NCBI RefSeq assembly: GCF_030246845.1
Contig: NZ_CP126889.1
Coordinates: forward strand, 1,922,001-1,986,000
Length of the DNA stretch: 64,000 nt
Direction of reading: 5' to 3'
From: Enhydrobacter sp.
GTDB lineage: Bacteria; Pseudomonadota; Alphaproteobacteria; Reyranellales; Reyranellaceae
The notes under the pieces were generated by a model. The model did no database searches and was not told the origin of the DNA. It was given only the letters and a program-made list of their open reading frames with translations. This document shows, one piece after another, positions 1-8,742 of the stretch (position 1 is the first letter of the stretch; each line of letters opens with the position of its first letter). Position numbers and translations under genes: made by a program.

Positions 1-1
1 T

Positions 2-1012
2 GAAACATTCCATGCTGGCTTCGACCTTCGCGCTACCGGCCATGGCGGTTGGTTTGGTTTCGTTGAGCATATGGGAGACCTTGATGGCGAAGCGGCGGAA
101 GCGTTCCGTCGCTATCGAGCATTCTTGACCACGTTAGCAACCACGCCGATGACCAAGAGCTACAAGATGCTCTTGCTCAAGGCGATGATCGAAGAGAACG
201 TCCTGCCTGGGCGCATCGCGCTTGATCCGCTTGCAAGCCGATTTGCGAACATCGCCGCTCGAAATCCGCGGTTCCGCCACGACGTAACGGTGTCTTTGGA
301 CAACCTTGACGACCTAAAGCGACTGCTCGTTCAAAATCCAATTGGGGCTTGGATTGGGGGCAGGGGCACCGGCGGAACATCATACTTCGATTTTCATGAC
401 AATGAATTCGGAACGTCATTCTCAGTGTCCGAGCCATTGGTGCCTGCCTTTCAGAAGCTCGTCTCGGAACTTCTGGAGGTGCGTATCGCCCAATATCTAG
501 GCCGCAATCCTTCTGACCCGATTCCGACGGAAGAGATCGACGAGGCCTTGCCGGACCAAAGCGGCCCTGAACTTTGGAAAGAATATGCACGTGCCGAAAT
601 ACCCGCGCTTTTCGGGGCTTCATTCAACCGCGGTAGTTGGAATGCTGGCATGGTGCTTACCGGTCGTAATCTGCTTCTCTTGATTACCTTGAAGAAGGGA
701 AACCTAGCTGCCGGCAATCAGTACGAGGATCACTTCATCGACCCGCAGACTTTCCAGTGGCAAACACAATCCCAGACGACCCGGACATCGAGGCATGGTC
801 GAATCATAAGCGGAGTGGAGGCAGGCCATCACGTTCATCTATTTGTGAGACCTTCTAAACTTCGCTCGTCTACTGCTGCACCGTTCATCTATTGCGGTCA
901 GATCGGATTCGCCAAGTGGGAAGGCGAAAAGCCGATTACAGTGACCAGCCGACTCCCGCAGGCTGTGCCGAATTACTTACGTCGAGCTCTCAGAATAGCA
1001 CCGACGCAATAA
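2..1012 (+). CDS. C-terminal part of a DUF3427-domain protein, probably an SF2 helicase (cut by window edge)
   Basis: The frame is open from the left edge, so the first ATG at position 71 is internal and the true start lies outside. The last 150 or so residues resemble the DUF3427 domain: the run NQYEDHF, then FQWQTQSQ, HGRIISG, HLFVR, and finally PFIYCGQIGFAKWEGEKPI. In known families this domain sits at the C-terminus of DEAD/DEAH helicases, some with an N-terminal PLD nuclease and many near defence genes; no helicase motif is visible in this fragment, so that role is inference. Base composition is clearly less GC-rich than the ccm genes next to it, which suggests acquisition by transfer. 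It is convergent with ccmI. Confidence 0.55.
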   Translation, partial: ETFHAGFDLRATGHGGWFGFVEHMGDLDGEAAEAFRRYRAFLTTLATTPMTKSYKMLLLKAMIEENVLPGRIALDPLASRFANIAARNPRFRHDVTVSLDNLDDLKRLLVQNPIGAWIGGRGTGGTSYFDFHDNEFGTSFSVSEPLVPAFQKLVSELLEVRIAQYLGRNPSDPIPTEEIDEALPDQSGPELWKEYARAEIPALFGASFNRGSWNAGMVLTGRNLLLLITLKKGNLAAGNQYEDHFIDPQTFQWQTQSQTTRTSRHGRIISGVEAGHHVHLFVRPSKLRSSTAAPFIYCGQIGFAKWEGEKPITVTSRLPQAVPNYLRRALRIAPTQ

Positions 1013-1066
1013 ACCATCACAATCGGAGACTTGTTCACCGGGGTGAAAAATTGGCGACAAGCCGGG

Positions 1067-2377
1067 TCACTCGCCGGTCTCCTTGATCTTCTCCTCCAGC
1101 ATCGCGCGGATCGGCGCGTCGGCGGGCAGCAGCGCCAGGAGCTTCTTCCAGCGGCGGGCGGCATCGGCCTTGTCGCCCCCGGCAAAGGAGGCGGCGCCGA
1201 GGTAGAAGAGGGCGAGGGCGTTGTCGGGCTGCGCCGCTTCGAGGCGCCTGAGCACGGCGACGGCCTGCGGCGGGGGCGGCGTGCCGGGCTGGATCTGACG
1301 CACCTCGGCCTCGGCCCAGTCGGCGAGCTGTTGTGGCCCGAGCGGTGCCAGCGCATCGGCCTTCCCATAGGCCTCGGCCGCCTTGTCGGGCTCGCCCAGC
1401 ACGCGCCGCGCGTTGGCGAGCCGCAGCCAGCCGTCGCGGTCCTTCGGCGAGGCACGGAGCTTCGCATCGAGGCGATCGACCATGCCGCGGATCGCCTGCT
1501 GGCGCTGCTCGGGCGTCATCTTCGCCATCGCCTCGCGCTCCTCCGGCGTGGGCTGCGGCATGCCCGACAGGGAGGGCGGTTGCGCGGCCGCGACAGGCGG
1601 CGACTTGCGGTCGGGCTCGATGCTCTTCGGATCGATGCCGGACTGCTGAGCCACGCGCGCGATCTCGCCGCGCAGCATGGCGAGCCACGGCGCGCCCTCG
1701 GGCGAGCGTGCCTCGAGGTCGAGCCAGCGCGTGAGCGCCGCCTTCGGGTCGCCCGCCTGCGCCTCGTGCAGGCCGAGATAGAAGAGCGCGCGTGCGTCGG
1801 CCGGCTGCTTGTCGAGCGCGCGGCGGAAAAGCTCGACAGCGGGCTGGGGCACGACGCCCTGGGCCTGCTGCGTCAGGAGCTCGCCCAGCGCCGACAGGGT
1901 CTCGGGATCGTCGGGCTTCTCCTTCAGGCGCGCGCGGAGGGCGGCGATCTGCTGGTCGAGGCCGGGCGCGGTCTCGCGCGGCACGGCGGCGGGCGCGGTC
2001 GGGTGCGGCACGAAGGGCGCCGAGGGCAGGCCAGGCTGGCCGATGCGGAGATAGAGGCCGAGTGCGAAGGCCGGGATCAGGAGGCAGAGCACGGGCGGCA
2101 GGAAGCGGTGCAGCGCGGCGGCGGGCTTGCGCGCGGGCGCGGAGCCCTTGTCGGCGGCAGCGAGGATGCGGCGCTCGATCTCGGTGCGCGCGGCCTGGGC
2201 TTCCGGCGCGGCGAGGCTGCCTTGGGCGCGCTCGCGCTCCAGCTCGGCGAGCTGGTCGCGATAGATCGCAAGGTCGCCCTGCAGGCGGTCGGTCGTCCGA
2301 AGCCGTGCGCGCAGCAGCGGGATCAGGAGCACGCCCACGGTGCCCGCGGTCAAGAGCGCGAGGAGGAATTCGAGCAC
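1067..2377 (-). CDS. ccmI: Cytochrome c maturation protein CcmI (TPR apocytochrome chaperone)
   Basis: CcmI binds the C-terminal part of apocytochrome c in the periplasm and hands it to the CcmF/H heme lyase. The 436-residue product has the expected plan: an N-terminal membrane segment (about residues 2-20), a cytoplasmic coiled-coil stretch around DQLAELERERAQ, a second membrane segment (about 85-105), then a periplasmic part with TPR-like repeats (ALFYLGLHEAQAGDP; ALFYLGAASFAGGD). The GTG start two bases after the ccmH stop was chosen because the reading frame upstream is a shadow of ccmH and ccmG. It is the last gene of the ccm operon. Confidence 0.9.
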   Translation of the reverse strand: MLEFLLALLTAGTVGVLLIPLLRARLRTTDRLQGDLAIYRDQLAELERERAQGSLAAPEAQAARTEIERRILAAADKGSAPARKPAAALHRFLPPVLCLLIPAFALGLYLRIGQPGLPSAPFVPHPTAPAAVPRETAPGLDQQIAALRARLKEKPDDPETLSALGELLTQQAQGVVPQPAVELFRRALDKQPADARALFYLGLHEAQAGDPKAALTRWLDLEARSPEGAPWLAMLRGEIARVAQQSGIDPKSIEPDRKSPPVAAAQPPSLSGMPQPTPEEREAMAKMTPEQRQQAIRGMVDRLDAKLRASPKDRDGWLRLANARRVLGEPDKAAEAYGKADALAPLGPQQLADWAEAEVRQIQPGTPPPPQAVAVLRRLEAAQPDNALALFYLGAASFAGGDKADAARRWKKLLALLPADAPIRAMLEEKIKETGE

Positions 2378-2379
2378 GG

Positions 2380-2868
2380 CTAGTCGCGCCGCCCGAGGAA
2401 CGAGTCGAGCCGCGCCCGCTCTTCGTCGCTGAGCGGTGCCGGGCCGGGCGCGGCGGCGCGGCGGCGGTTGACGAGCCAGAGGCCAATCGCGCCCAGCAGC
2501 AGCACCGCCGGCGTGCCCAGCCAGAGGACCAGCGTGCGCGTCTTGAAGGGCGGCTTCAGCAGCACGTAGTCGCCGTAGCGCGCCACCATGTAGTCGAGCA
2601 CCTGCCGGTCGGTGTCGCCCGCCACCAGCCGCTCGCGCACGGCGCGGCGGATGTCGTGCGCCACCTCGGCCGGCGAATCGTCGACCGATTCGTTCTGGCA
2701 GACGACGCAGCGCAGCTCCCGGCTCAGCGTCCGCGCCCTGGCCTCGAGCGCCGGATCGGACAGCATCTCCGACGGCTCGACGGCGAGGGCGGGCAGCGAG
2801 AGCGACAGGCTCAGGAGCAGGACGCACAACGTCCGCCGGCTTTTCGGTGCCTGCCCACCGCCGCCCAT
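2380..2868 (-). CDS. ccmH: Cytochrome c maturation protein CcmH (thiol-oxidoreductase subunit of heme lyase)
   Basis: CcmH keeps apocytochrome CXXCH cysteines reduced for heme attachment. The 162-residue product has a signal peptide (about 12-29), the diagnostic motif LRCVVCQN with cysteines at 54 and 57, and a C-terminal membrane helix around WLGTPAVLLLGAIGLWLV. Length fits the short, CcmH-N type, with CcmI encoded separately downstream. Its ATG overlaps the ccmG stop by one base (TGATG), which points to translational coupling. Confidence 0.93.
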   Translation of the reverse strand: MGGGGQAPKSRRTLCVLLLSLSLSLPALAVEPSEMLSDPALEARARTLSRELRCVVCQNESVDDSPAEVAHDIRRAVRERLVAGDTDRQVLDYMVARYGDYVLLKPPFKTRTLVLWLGTPAVLLLGAIGLWLVNRRRAAAPGPAPLSDEERARLDSFLGRRD

Positions 2869-3410
2869 CACGACCCGGCCTTGAGGAGCGGCAGCAGGCG
2901 CTGCTCGACGTCCTTCTCCAGGATCGGCGCGCGGATGTGCAGGCGCACGATGCCCTGCGCGTCGATCAGGAAGGTCTCGGGCACGCCGGAGAGACCCCAG
3001 TTGACGGCCATCGAACCGTCGAGATCGTAGCCCGCGGCGGCGAAGGGATCGCCCAGCCGCTCGAGCCAGGCGCGCGCCTCCTCGGGCTTGTTCTTCCAGG
3101 CGACGCCGATGATGGTGACGCCCTCCTTCTGCGCCAGCCGCAGGAGCAGCGGCTGCTCGGCGAGGCAGGGCGTGCACCAGCTCGCGAAGAAGTTCACCAG
3201 CACCGGCTTGCCCGAGTGCAGGAGCGCGTCGGAGAGCGCGGGCTCGCCCGGCCGGAGCGCCGGCGCCGCGAGCGATGGCGCGGCCCGGCCCACCAGCGGC
3301 GAGCCGATCGACGCCGGATCGCGCCCCGACACCAGCGACCAGCCGAAGAAGCCCGCCAGGATCACGAGCGTCAGCAGCGGCAGCAGGTAGAGGAAGCGAT
3401 TGGATTTCAT
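2868..3410 (-). CDS. ccmG: Thiol:disulfide interchange protein CcmG/DsbE
   Basis: A membrane-anchored periplasmic thioredoxin-like protein that reduces CcmH or apocytochrome c disulfides. The product (180 residues from the ATG at 3410) has one N-terminal anchor (about 7-24), a thioredoxin fold with active site WCTPC at residues 78-82, the acidic/proline features GVAWKNKPEEAR, and the cis-proline loop GVPETFLID. A longer frame begins six codons upstream inside a palindromic repeat; the start at MKSNRF gives a normal signal anchor and is preferred. It lies between ccmF and ccmH in the maturation operon. Confidence 0.93.
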   Translation of the reverse strand: MKSNRFLYLLPLLTLVILAGFFGWSLVSGRDPASIGSPLVGRAAPSLAAPALRPGEPALSDALLHSGKPVLVNFFASWCTPCLAEQPLLLRLAQKEGVTIIGVAWKNKPEEARAWLERLGDPFAAAGYDLDGSMAVNWGLSGVPETFLIDAQGIVRLHIRAPILEKDVEQRLLPLLKAGS

Positions 3411-3411
3411 G

Positions 3412-3526
3412 GGAGCGCGCCACTCCAATGGCGCTCATGTTCATGCGGACCGCGCGCATCTTGCGCGCTCATGAGCGGGCTGGAAGCCCGCGGTCCGGAA
3501 GATGCGCCACTGGAGTGGCGCGCTCC
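3412..3526. repeat. Palindromic REP-like element between ccmF and ccmG
   Basis: Outer arms at 3412-3434 and 3504-3526 are reverse complements over 23 bases with one mismatch (core GCGCCACTCC / GGAGTGGCGC). Inside them a second palindrome pairs GCGGACCGCG near 3446 with CGCGGTCCG near 3490, and CGGGCTGGAAGCCCG forms a small hairpin. The nested, GC-rich symmetry and intergenic place within an operon are typical of REP/BIME-type repeats; no open frame or T-tract follows, so it is not a standard terminator. Confidence 0.7.
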
Positions 3527-3537
3527 ACTGAACATCA

Positions 3538-5514
3538 TCATTCGGCGGCCTGTGCGACGATACGCGAGCGCCGCGGGGCGCCGATGCGCAGGCGGCGGTC
3601 GGAGAGGGAGACGAAGCCGCCCAGCGCGCAGAGCGCGGCGCCGAGCCAGATCCAGGGCGCGAGAGGATTGTCGTAGAGACGGACCGTCCAGCCCTTCTGC
3701 GCATCGCCCTCGCCCAGCGTGGCGTAGACGTCGCGCAGGAAGTTGGTGCGGATCGAGGTCTCGGCCGTCTCGCGCCGCTGCACGCGGAACATCCGTCGCT
3801 CCGGAGTCAGCACGGCGTAGGGCTTGCCGTCCCGGGTGAGCGTGATGGTGGCGCGCTCGGCGTCGTAGTTGGGACCGCGCACGGCCTCGACATTGGTGAG
3901 CGTCGCCTGCCAGCCGGCGAACGGCGCGCTGTCGCCGACCTTGAAGGTGCGGATCAGCTCGACGTTCCAAGCCGAGGTCGCCACCGCGCCCAGCACGACG
4001 AAGCCCAGCGCCGCGTGGCTGATCGTCATGCCGATCGAGGCGCGCGGCAGCGTAAGCAGCCGTCGCTTCGTCTCGGCCCATGGCGCGCGGCCCAACCGCA
4101 CGCGGTCGGCGAATTCGAGGATGCTGCCCAGGATCAACCAGACACCGAAGCCGAAGGCGATCGCCGCCAGGGTCGCGCGGGCATCGATCACCGTCGCGGC
4201 GAGCACCATGCCGATCACCGCCACGGCGAAGGCCGCGCGCAGGCGCACCAGGGCGGGCCACAGCTCGGCCCGCTTCCAGCCCAGGAACGGACCCACGCAC
4301 ATCGCCGCGAACAGCGCGAAGGAGATCGGCACGAAGGTGATGTTGAAGAACGGCGGTCCGACCGAAACCTTGGCGCCCTCCACGAGGTCGAGGAACAGCG
4401 GATAGAGCGTGCCGATCAGCACCGTGGCGCAGAGCGTGCAGAGCAGCAGGTTGTTCACGATCAACGCGCCCTCGCGGCTCACCGGCTGGAACAGGCCGCC
4501 CGGCTGCAAGGTCGGCGCCCGCCAGGCGTAGAGACCGAGCGCGCCGCCGATCACCACCACCAGGAAGCCGAGGATGAACATGCCGCGCGCCGGATCCTGC
4601 GCGAAGGCGTGCACCGAGGTGAGCACGCCCGAGCGCACCAGGAAGGTGCCGAGCAGCGACAGCGAGAAGGCGAGGATCGCCAGCAGCACCGTCCAGCTCT
4701 TGAGCGCATCGCGCTTCTCGACGACGATGGCCGAGTGCAGCAGCGCGGTGCCGGCGAGCCACGGCATCAGCGAGGCGTTCTCGACCGGGTCCCAGAACCA
4801 GAAGCCGCCCCATCCGAGGATGTAATAGGACCACCAGCTCCCGAGCGTGATGCCGAGCGTGAGGAAGCACCAGGCGGCGAGCGTCCACGGCCGCACCCAG
4901 CGCGCCCAGGCGGCGTCGACGCGGCCCTCGATCAGCGCGGCGATGGCGAAGGCGAAGGTCACCGAGAAGCCGACATAGCCGAGATAGAGGAGCGGCGGAT
5001 GAAAGGCGAGGCCGGGATCCTGCAAGAGCGGATTCATGCCGTTGCCGTCCGGCGGCGCGGGCGAGAGGCGCAGGAACGGGTTCGAGGTGAAGAGGATGAA
5101 GGCGAGGAAGCCCACGCCGATCCAGGCCTGCACCGCGAGCACGCGCGCGCGCAGGGAGTCGGGCAGGTTCTCGCCGAACAGCGCGACCGCGCCGCCGAAC
5201 ACGGCGAGGATCAGCACCCAGAGCATCATGGAGCCTTCGTGATTGCCCCACACGCCGCTGATTTTATAGAGCAGCGGCTTGGCCGAGTGCGAGTTGGCGA
5301 CCACGGTCGCGACCGAGAAGTCGGACGTCACGTAGGCTCCGGTGAGCGCGGCGAAGGAAAGGATGATCAGGCCGGCCTGCGCGAGCGCCGCCGTGCGGGC
5401 GAGCGCCATCAGCCGGATGTCGCCGCGCGAGGCGCCCACCAGCGGCAACGTCGCCTGCACCAGCGCCACCGCCAGCGCCAGGATCAAGGCGTAGTGGCCG
5501 AGCTCGGGGATCAT
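3538..5514 (-). CDS. ccmF: Heme lyase subunit CcmF
   Basis: CcmF is the large membrane component of the System I holocytochrome c synthase; it reduces CcmE-bound heme and joins it to apocytochrome c. The 658-residue product is highly hydrophobic with about 15 predicted membrane segments and carries the WWD signature WGGFWFWDPVENASLMPWL near residue 230, the NHEGSMMLWV loop, and the conserved LLLYLGYVGFSV helix. The ATG at 5514 (MIPELGHY) is the family-typical start; an ATG seven codons upstream has a non-hydrophobic lead. Confidence 0.96.
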   Translation of the reverse strand: MIPELGHYALILALAVALVQATLPLVGASRGDIRLMALARTAALAQAGLIILSFAALTGAYVTSDFSVATVVANSHSAKPLLYKISGVWGNHEGSMMLWVLILAVFGGAVALFGENLPDSLRARVLAVQAWIGVGFLAFILFTSNPFLRLSPAPPDGNGMNPLLQDPGLAFHPPLLYLGYVGFSVTFAFAIAALIEGRVDAAWARWVRPWTLAAWCFLTLGITLGSWWSYYILGWGGFWFWDPVENASLMPWLAGTALLHSAIVVEKRDALKSWTVLLAILAFSLSLLGTFLVRSGVLTSVHAFAQDPARGMFILGFLVVVIGGALGLYAWRAPTLQPGGLFQPVSREGALIVNNLLLCTLCATVLIGTLYPLFLDLVEGAKVSVGPPFFNITFVPISFALFAAMCVGPFLGWKRAELWPALVRLRAAFAVAVIGMVLAATVIDARATLAAIAFGFGVWLILGSILEFADRVRLGRAPWAETKRRLLTLPRASIGMTISHAALGFVVLGAVATSAWNVELIRTFKVGDSAPFAGWQATLTNVEAVRGPNYDAERATITLTRDGKPYAVLTPERRMFRVQRRETAETSIRTNFLRDVYATLGEGDAQKGWTVRLYDNPLAPWIWLGAALCALGGFVSLSDRRLRIGAPRRSRIVAQAAE

Positions 5515-5538
5515 ACGTCCCCCTCCCCATCGCAAGCC

Positions 5539-5611
5539 GTGTCATCCCGAACGAAGTGAGGGATCTTTTGCGATTCCGACCAAAGATCCCTCGCCATGCT
5601 CGGGATGACAC
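5539..5611. repeat. Inverted repeat in the ccmE-ccmF gap, TCATCCCGA family
   Basis: Arms at 5539-5568 and 5582-5611 pair GTGTCATCCCGA with TCGGGATGACAC and GGGATCTTT with AAAGATCCC. A related copy lies at 36561-36620 in the rdgB-hemW gap. It is followed by no T-rich tract. The shared motif TCATCCCGANCGAAG suggests a dispersed chromosomal repeat family rather than a gene-specific control site. Confidence 0.65.
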
Positions 5612-5644
5612 GAACAGGAATTTGCAAAAAGGGACGACGGAAGA

Positions 5645-6091
5645 TCATTTCACCGTCCCCTCGCCTTCCTGCCAGCGGCCGGACTCCTTCAGCGCCTTGG
5701 CGACCTCGGGCGGCATGTATTTCTCGTCGTGCTTGGCCAGCACCTCGCGCGCAGTGAAGATTCCGTCGGCACCGAGCGAGCCCTCGACGATCACGCCCTG
5801 CCCCTCGCGGAACAGATCGGGCAGGATGCCGCGATAGACCACCTCGACACTGCGCCTGAGATCGGTGACGCGAAAGCGCACCTCGGTGCCCTCCTTGCGC
5901 ACACTGCCGTTCTCGACCAAGCCGCCGATCCGCAGGCGACGATCCGGCGGCAGATGCTTCTCGGCGAGCTGGGTCGGCGAATAGAAGAAGACGATATTGT
6001 CGGAAAGCGCCGACAGCACCAGCGCCGCCGCCACCCCCAGCACACAGAGCGACCCCAGCAGCAGCCACAGCCGCTTGCGCTTGGGCGTCAC
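5645..6091 (-). CDS. ccmE: Periplasmic heme chaperone CcmE
   Basis: CcmE binds heme covalently through a histidine and carries it from CcmABCD to CcmF. The 148-residue product has one N-terminal membrane anchor (about 7-30), a beta-rich OB-fold domain, and the heme-binding motif [11 protein letters not shown], with the covalent histidine at residue 121 and the axial tyrosine at 125. The GTG start at 6091 overlaps the ccmD stop by four bases (GTGA); upstream sequence in this frame is a ccmD shadow. Confidence 0.95.
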   Translation of the reverse strand: MTPKRKRLWLLLGSLCVLGVAAALVLSALSDNIVFFYSPTQLAEKHLPPDRRLRIGGLVENGSVRKEGTEVRFRVTDLRRSVEVVYRGILPDLFREGQGVIVEGSLGADGIFTAREVLAKHDEKYMPPEVAKALKESGRWQEGEGTVK

Positions 6092-6258
6092 CGCCGCCGC
6101 TCCAGCCCGCGGCTGGCCAGGGCCCGCCGCGCCTTGCGGTGCTGGCCGACAGAGACCACGACCAGCCCGCCGATCGCGGCCAGGGCCGCGCCATAGGCGC
6201 TCCAGATGAAGGCGCCGTAGCCGCCCATGGCGAAAAAGCCCGAAGCCAACAGGATCAT
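6088..6258 (-). CDS. ccmD: Heme exporter small subunit CcmD
   Basis: A 56-residue product with a single membrane helix ([20 protein letters not shown]) and a basic tail [17 protein letters not shown], the usual CcmD form. CcmD holds CcmE in the CcmABC complex so holo-CcmE can be released. It overlaps the preceding SGNH gene by four bases (ATGA) and ccmE by four bases (GTGA). Too short to stand out without context, but position immediately before ccmE and topology make it firm. Confidence 0.88.
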   Translation of the reverse strand: MILLASGFFAMGGYGAFIWSAYGAALAAIGGLVVVSVGQHRKARRALASRGLERRR

Positions 6259-7325
6259 GGCGCGTGGGATAGCCCAACGGGCTGGGCCGAGGAAGCATCG
6301 GCCGAGCGGCGCTTTGCCACGATTTGCCTCAAGATGTAGTCGGCGATCTTGCTGTGCGTCATGGGCTTGGGGTGGCCGTCCGCGCGACCGATGACATAAC
6401 GCAGTTGGTGGCGGCGATAGTCCGGGACGATTCGCTGCACCGGGTCGACCACGACGCCGGCCGCTGTCAGGTCGTGGGCGAGCTCGTCGAGCCGCTTGTC
6501 GTCGACCATGGTCCAGAACAGCACATGGAACTCGGCCTTGGGGGCGATGCGCCAGATCTCGCGCGCCGCCTCGACCATGACGGCCGCGGTGAGCTCGGTC
6601 TCGGCCCGCGTGCCGAAGCGATCGACGCCGTAGATGAGCCGCCGCCAGCCCAGGATGCCTTCGTCGAGATCGGGCGGCGGGTCGTGCGGCCGGGTATCGA
6701 AATTGCCGTCGCGCACTGGCCTGCCGTCGGCGCCCAGGCGATAGCGCGGCCCGTGCGGATCCCAAGGCGCGAGCCGGCTGGTGACGCGGCCGATATGCTC
6801 GGCGATGAAGAAATAGATCACGTGCGTGGGTGTGCAGCGCAGGATCTTCTGGAAGCGACCGGACTGCAGGCCGGCCAGCATCTGGTGCGGCCCCGAGCCG
6901 CCGATCCCGAAATTGTAGACCGCGAGCCGGCCCTTGCCGCGCTCGGCGAGCTGCCAGGCGTAAGTCTGGTCGTCCTGCACGCCGATGCCGAAGGTGTTGG
7001 AATCGCCGAACAGCACGATGCAGGCATCGGGATCGGCCGGCTCGGGCGGCATCACGCGAAAGCCGTCGGGGCCGATCCCGTAGCTGACGTCGTAGATCGT
7101 CCGGCCGGGCGCGACGAGGCGCGCCGTCACGCGCTGGTTGGGCTTCAGCAGATAGCCCATATCGTCGAACAGGTCGTAGCTTTCGAGCCTGGTGATCGCG
7201 CCCTCGAGATGCGTGTCGCTGCCCGGCGCCGGCTGCAGGCTGCGATAGAGCAGGAAGGCGGCCACGCCCGCCAGCACGGCCGCGAGATTGATGCCGAGAA
7301 AAAGCCGGCGGCCGCGTCGGTCCAT
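6255..7325 (-). CDS. Membrane-anchored SGNH/GDSL-hydrolase-like protein inserted in the ccm operon
   Basis: The 356-residue product starts with a membrane anchor (about 6-26) and then has an SGNH-like fold: block I is [13 protein letters not shown] with the presumed nucleophile serine, a glycine block [12 protein letters not shown], and a late histidine in [11 protein letters not shown]. Such proteins act as esterases or O-acetyl transfer enzymes on glycans or lipids; the substrate cannot be told here. It starts eight bases after ccmC and overlaps ccmD by four, so it is co-translated with heme-export genes, an unusual place. I see no known Ccm role for it. Confidence 0.75.
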   Translation of the reverse strand: MDRRGRRLFLGINLAAVLAGVAAFLLYRSLQPAPGSDTHLEGAITRLESYDLFDDMGYLLKPNQRVTARLVAPGRTIYDVSYGIGPDGFRVMPPEPADPDACIVLFGDSNTFGIGVQDDQTYAWQLAERGKGRLAVYNFGIGGSGPHQMLAGLQSGRFQKILRCTPTHVIYFFIAEHIGRVTSRLAPWDPHGPRYRLGADGRPVRDGNFDTRPHDPPPDLDEGILGWRRLIYGVDRFGTRAETELTAAVMVEAAREIWRIAPKAEFHVLFWTMVDDKRLDELAHDLTAAGVVVDPVQRIVPDYRRHQLRYVIGRADGHPKPMTHSKIADYILRQIVAKRRSADASSAQPVGLSHAP

Positions 7326-7333
7326 GACGTCCG

Positions 7334-8053
7334 CTAGTCCTGGTTCTCGGCGATCTCGAGGCGGCGGCGATCGATCTCGGTCTCGGTGCGCAGCAGCACC
7401 AGCGCGACGAAAAGCAGCGCCATGGCGCCCATCATCCAGAGCAGCGGCCACAGCAAGGACGGGTCGATCGCGGGTCCGCCGAGACGCATGATCGATTCGG
7501 GCTGGTGCAGGGTGTTCCACCAGTCGACCGAGAACTTGATGATCGGCACGTTGATCGCGCCCACGACCGCCAGGATCGCCGCGGCACGATCGCCACGTTC
7601 GGAATCGTCGTAGGCGCGGCTGAGCGCAATGTGGCCGAGATAGAGGAAGAAGAGCAGCAGGAACGAGGTGAGACGCGCATCCCACACCCAGTAGGTGCCC
7701 CACATCGGCCGGCCCCACAGCGAGCCCGTGATCAGGCAGACGGCGGCATAGGTCGCACCCACCGGCGCCGCGGCCCGCGCCATCAGACCGGCCAGCGGAT
7801 GGCGCCACACGAGCAGCGACGCGCCGAGCGCCGCCAACAGGAGATAGCCCGCCATCGACAGCGAGGCCGTCGGCACATGCAGGAACATGATGCGGACCGT
7901 GTCGCCCTGCTGATAGTCGGGCGGCGCGATCACCAGCCCCCAATAGAGGCCGATCGTCAGCGCCAGCGCCGTCACCACCCAGAGCGCGGGCAGCACACGC
8001 TGGCTGAAGCGGCGAAAGCGCGCGGGATTGGCGAAGAAGTGGAGGGCAGCCAT
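7334..8053 (-). CDS. ccmC: Heme exporter membrane protein CcmC
   Basis: CcmC presents heme to CcmE in the periplasm. The 239-residue product has six predicted membrane helices and the tryptophan-rich WWD motif WGTYWVWDARLTSFLLL, flanked by the conserved heme-ligand histidines in IMFLHVPTA and WWNTLHQPESI. Length is normal. It follows ccmB by 26 bases. Confidence 0.96.
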   Translation of the reverse strand: MAALHFFANPARFRRFSQRVLPALWVVTALALTIGLYWGLVIAPPDYQQGDTVRIMFLHVPTASLSMAGYLLLAALGASLLVWRHPLAGLMARAAAPVGATYAAVCLITGSLWGRPMWGTYWVWDARLTSFLLLFFLYLGHIALSRAYDDSERGDRAAAILAVVGAINVPIIKFSVDWWNTLHQPESIMRLGGPAIDPSLLWPLLWMMGAMALLFVALVLLRTETEIDRRRLEIAENQD

Positions 8054-8079
8054 GTCGGATCCGTGCGCCCTCTATCGCC

Positions 8080-8742
8080 TCACTCGCCGGCCTGGCGCAA
8101 GGCCGCGGCGATCGCCCACGGCAGCGTCGCCAGTGCGACCAGCGCCAGCGCGCCCAGGATCGCCACATGGACCACGAAGCTTTCTCCCGTCGCGGTCGCC
8201 TCGATCGCCGAGGCGCCGAAGATCAAGGTGGGCACGCAGAGCGGCAGCGCCAGCAGCGCCAGCAGCGCGCCACTGCGTCGCGCCCCCAGGGTGAGCGCGG
8301 CGGCCAGCCCGCCGATCAGGGAGAGTGCCGGGGTGCCGACCAGCAGCGTCAGCGCCAGCACGGCAAGGCTTCGATCATCGAGGCCGAAGGCAAGGCCGAT
8401 CAGGGGCGCCAGCACCGCGAGCGGCAGGCCGGTCACCACCCAGTGGGCGGCGCATTTGGCGAGCGCCGCCAGTTCCAGCGGCCATGGCGCCAGTAGCAGG
8501 AGATCCAGCGCGCCGTCCTCGTAGTCGGCCGCGAACAGCCGATCGAGCGAGAGCATCGAGGCAAAGAGGGCGGCGGCCCACAGCACGCCGGCGGCGATGC
8601 GCGCCAGCAGGTTGGCTTCCGGCCCGATGCCCAACGGGAACAGCACCGTGGCGATAACGAAGAACGCCAGCACGACCGCCACGTCGCCCGGCCGCCGCCA
8701 TACCAGCCGCAGGTCGCGCAGAAAAAGCGCCACGATGGCCAT
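8080..8742 (-). CDS. ccmB: Heme exporter permease CcmB
   Basis: A 220-residue membrane protein with six predicted helices that forms the CcmAB transporter needed to release holo-CcmE from CcmC. Conserved features include the RDLRLVWRRPGD lead, SLDRLFAADYEDGALDLLLL and LPLCVPTLIFGA. Its ATG overlaps the ccmA stop by one base (TGATG), so the longer upstream frame is only the ccmA shadow. Confidence 0.95.
   Translation of the reverse strand: MAIVALFLRDLRLVWRRPGDVAVVLAFFVIATVLFPLGIGPEANLLARIAAGVLWAAALFASMLSLDRLFAADYEDGALDLLLLAPWPLELAALAKCAAHWVVTGLPLAVLAPLIGLAFGLDDRSLAVLALTLLVGTPALSLIGGLAAALTLGARRSGALLALLALPLCVPTLIFGASAIEATATGESFVVHVAILGALALVALATLPWAIAAALRQAGE

Noticed and set aside
1031..2383. 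Long plus-strand frame opposite ccmI
   Set aside because: High-GC shadow with arginine-, glycine- and leucine-rich random composition; the minus strand holds a clear CcmI.
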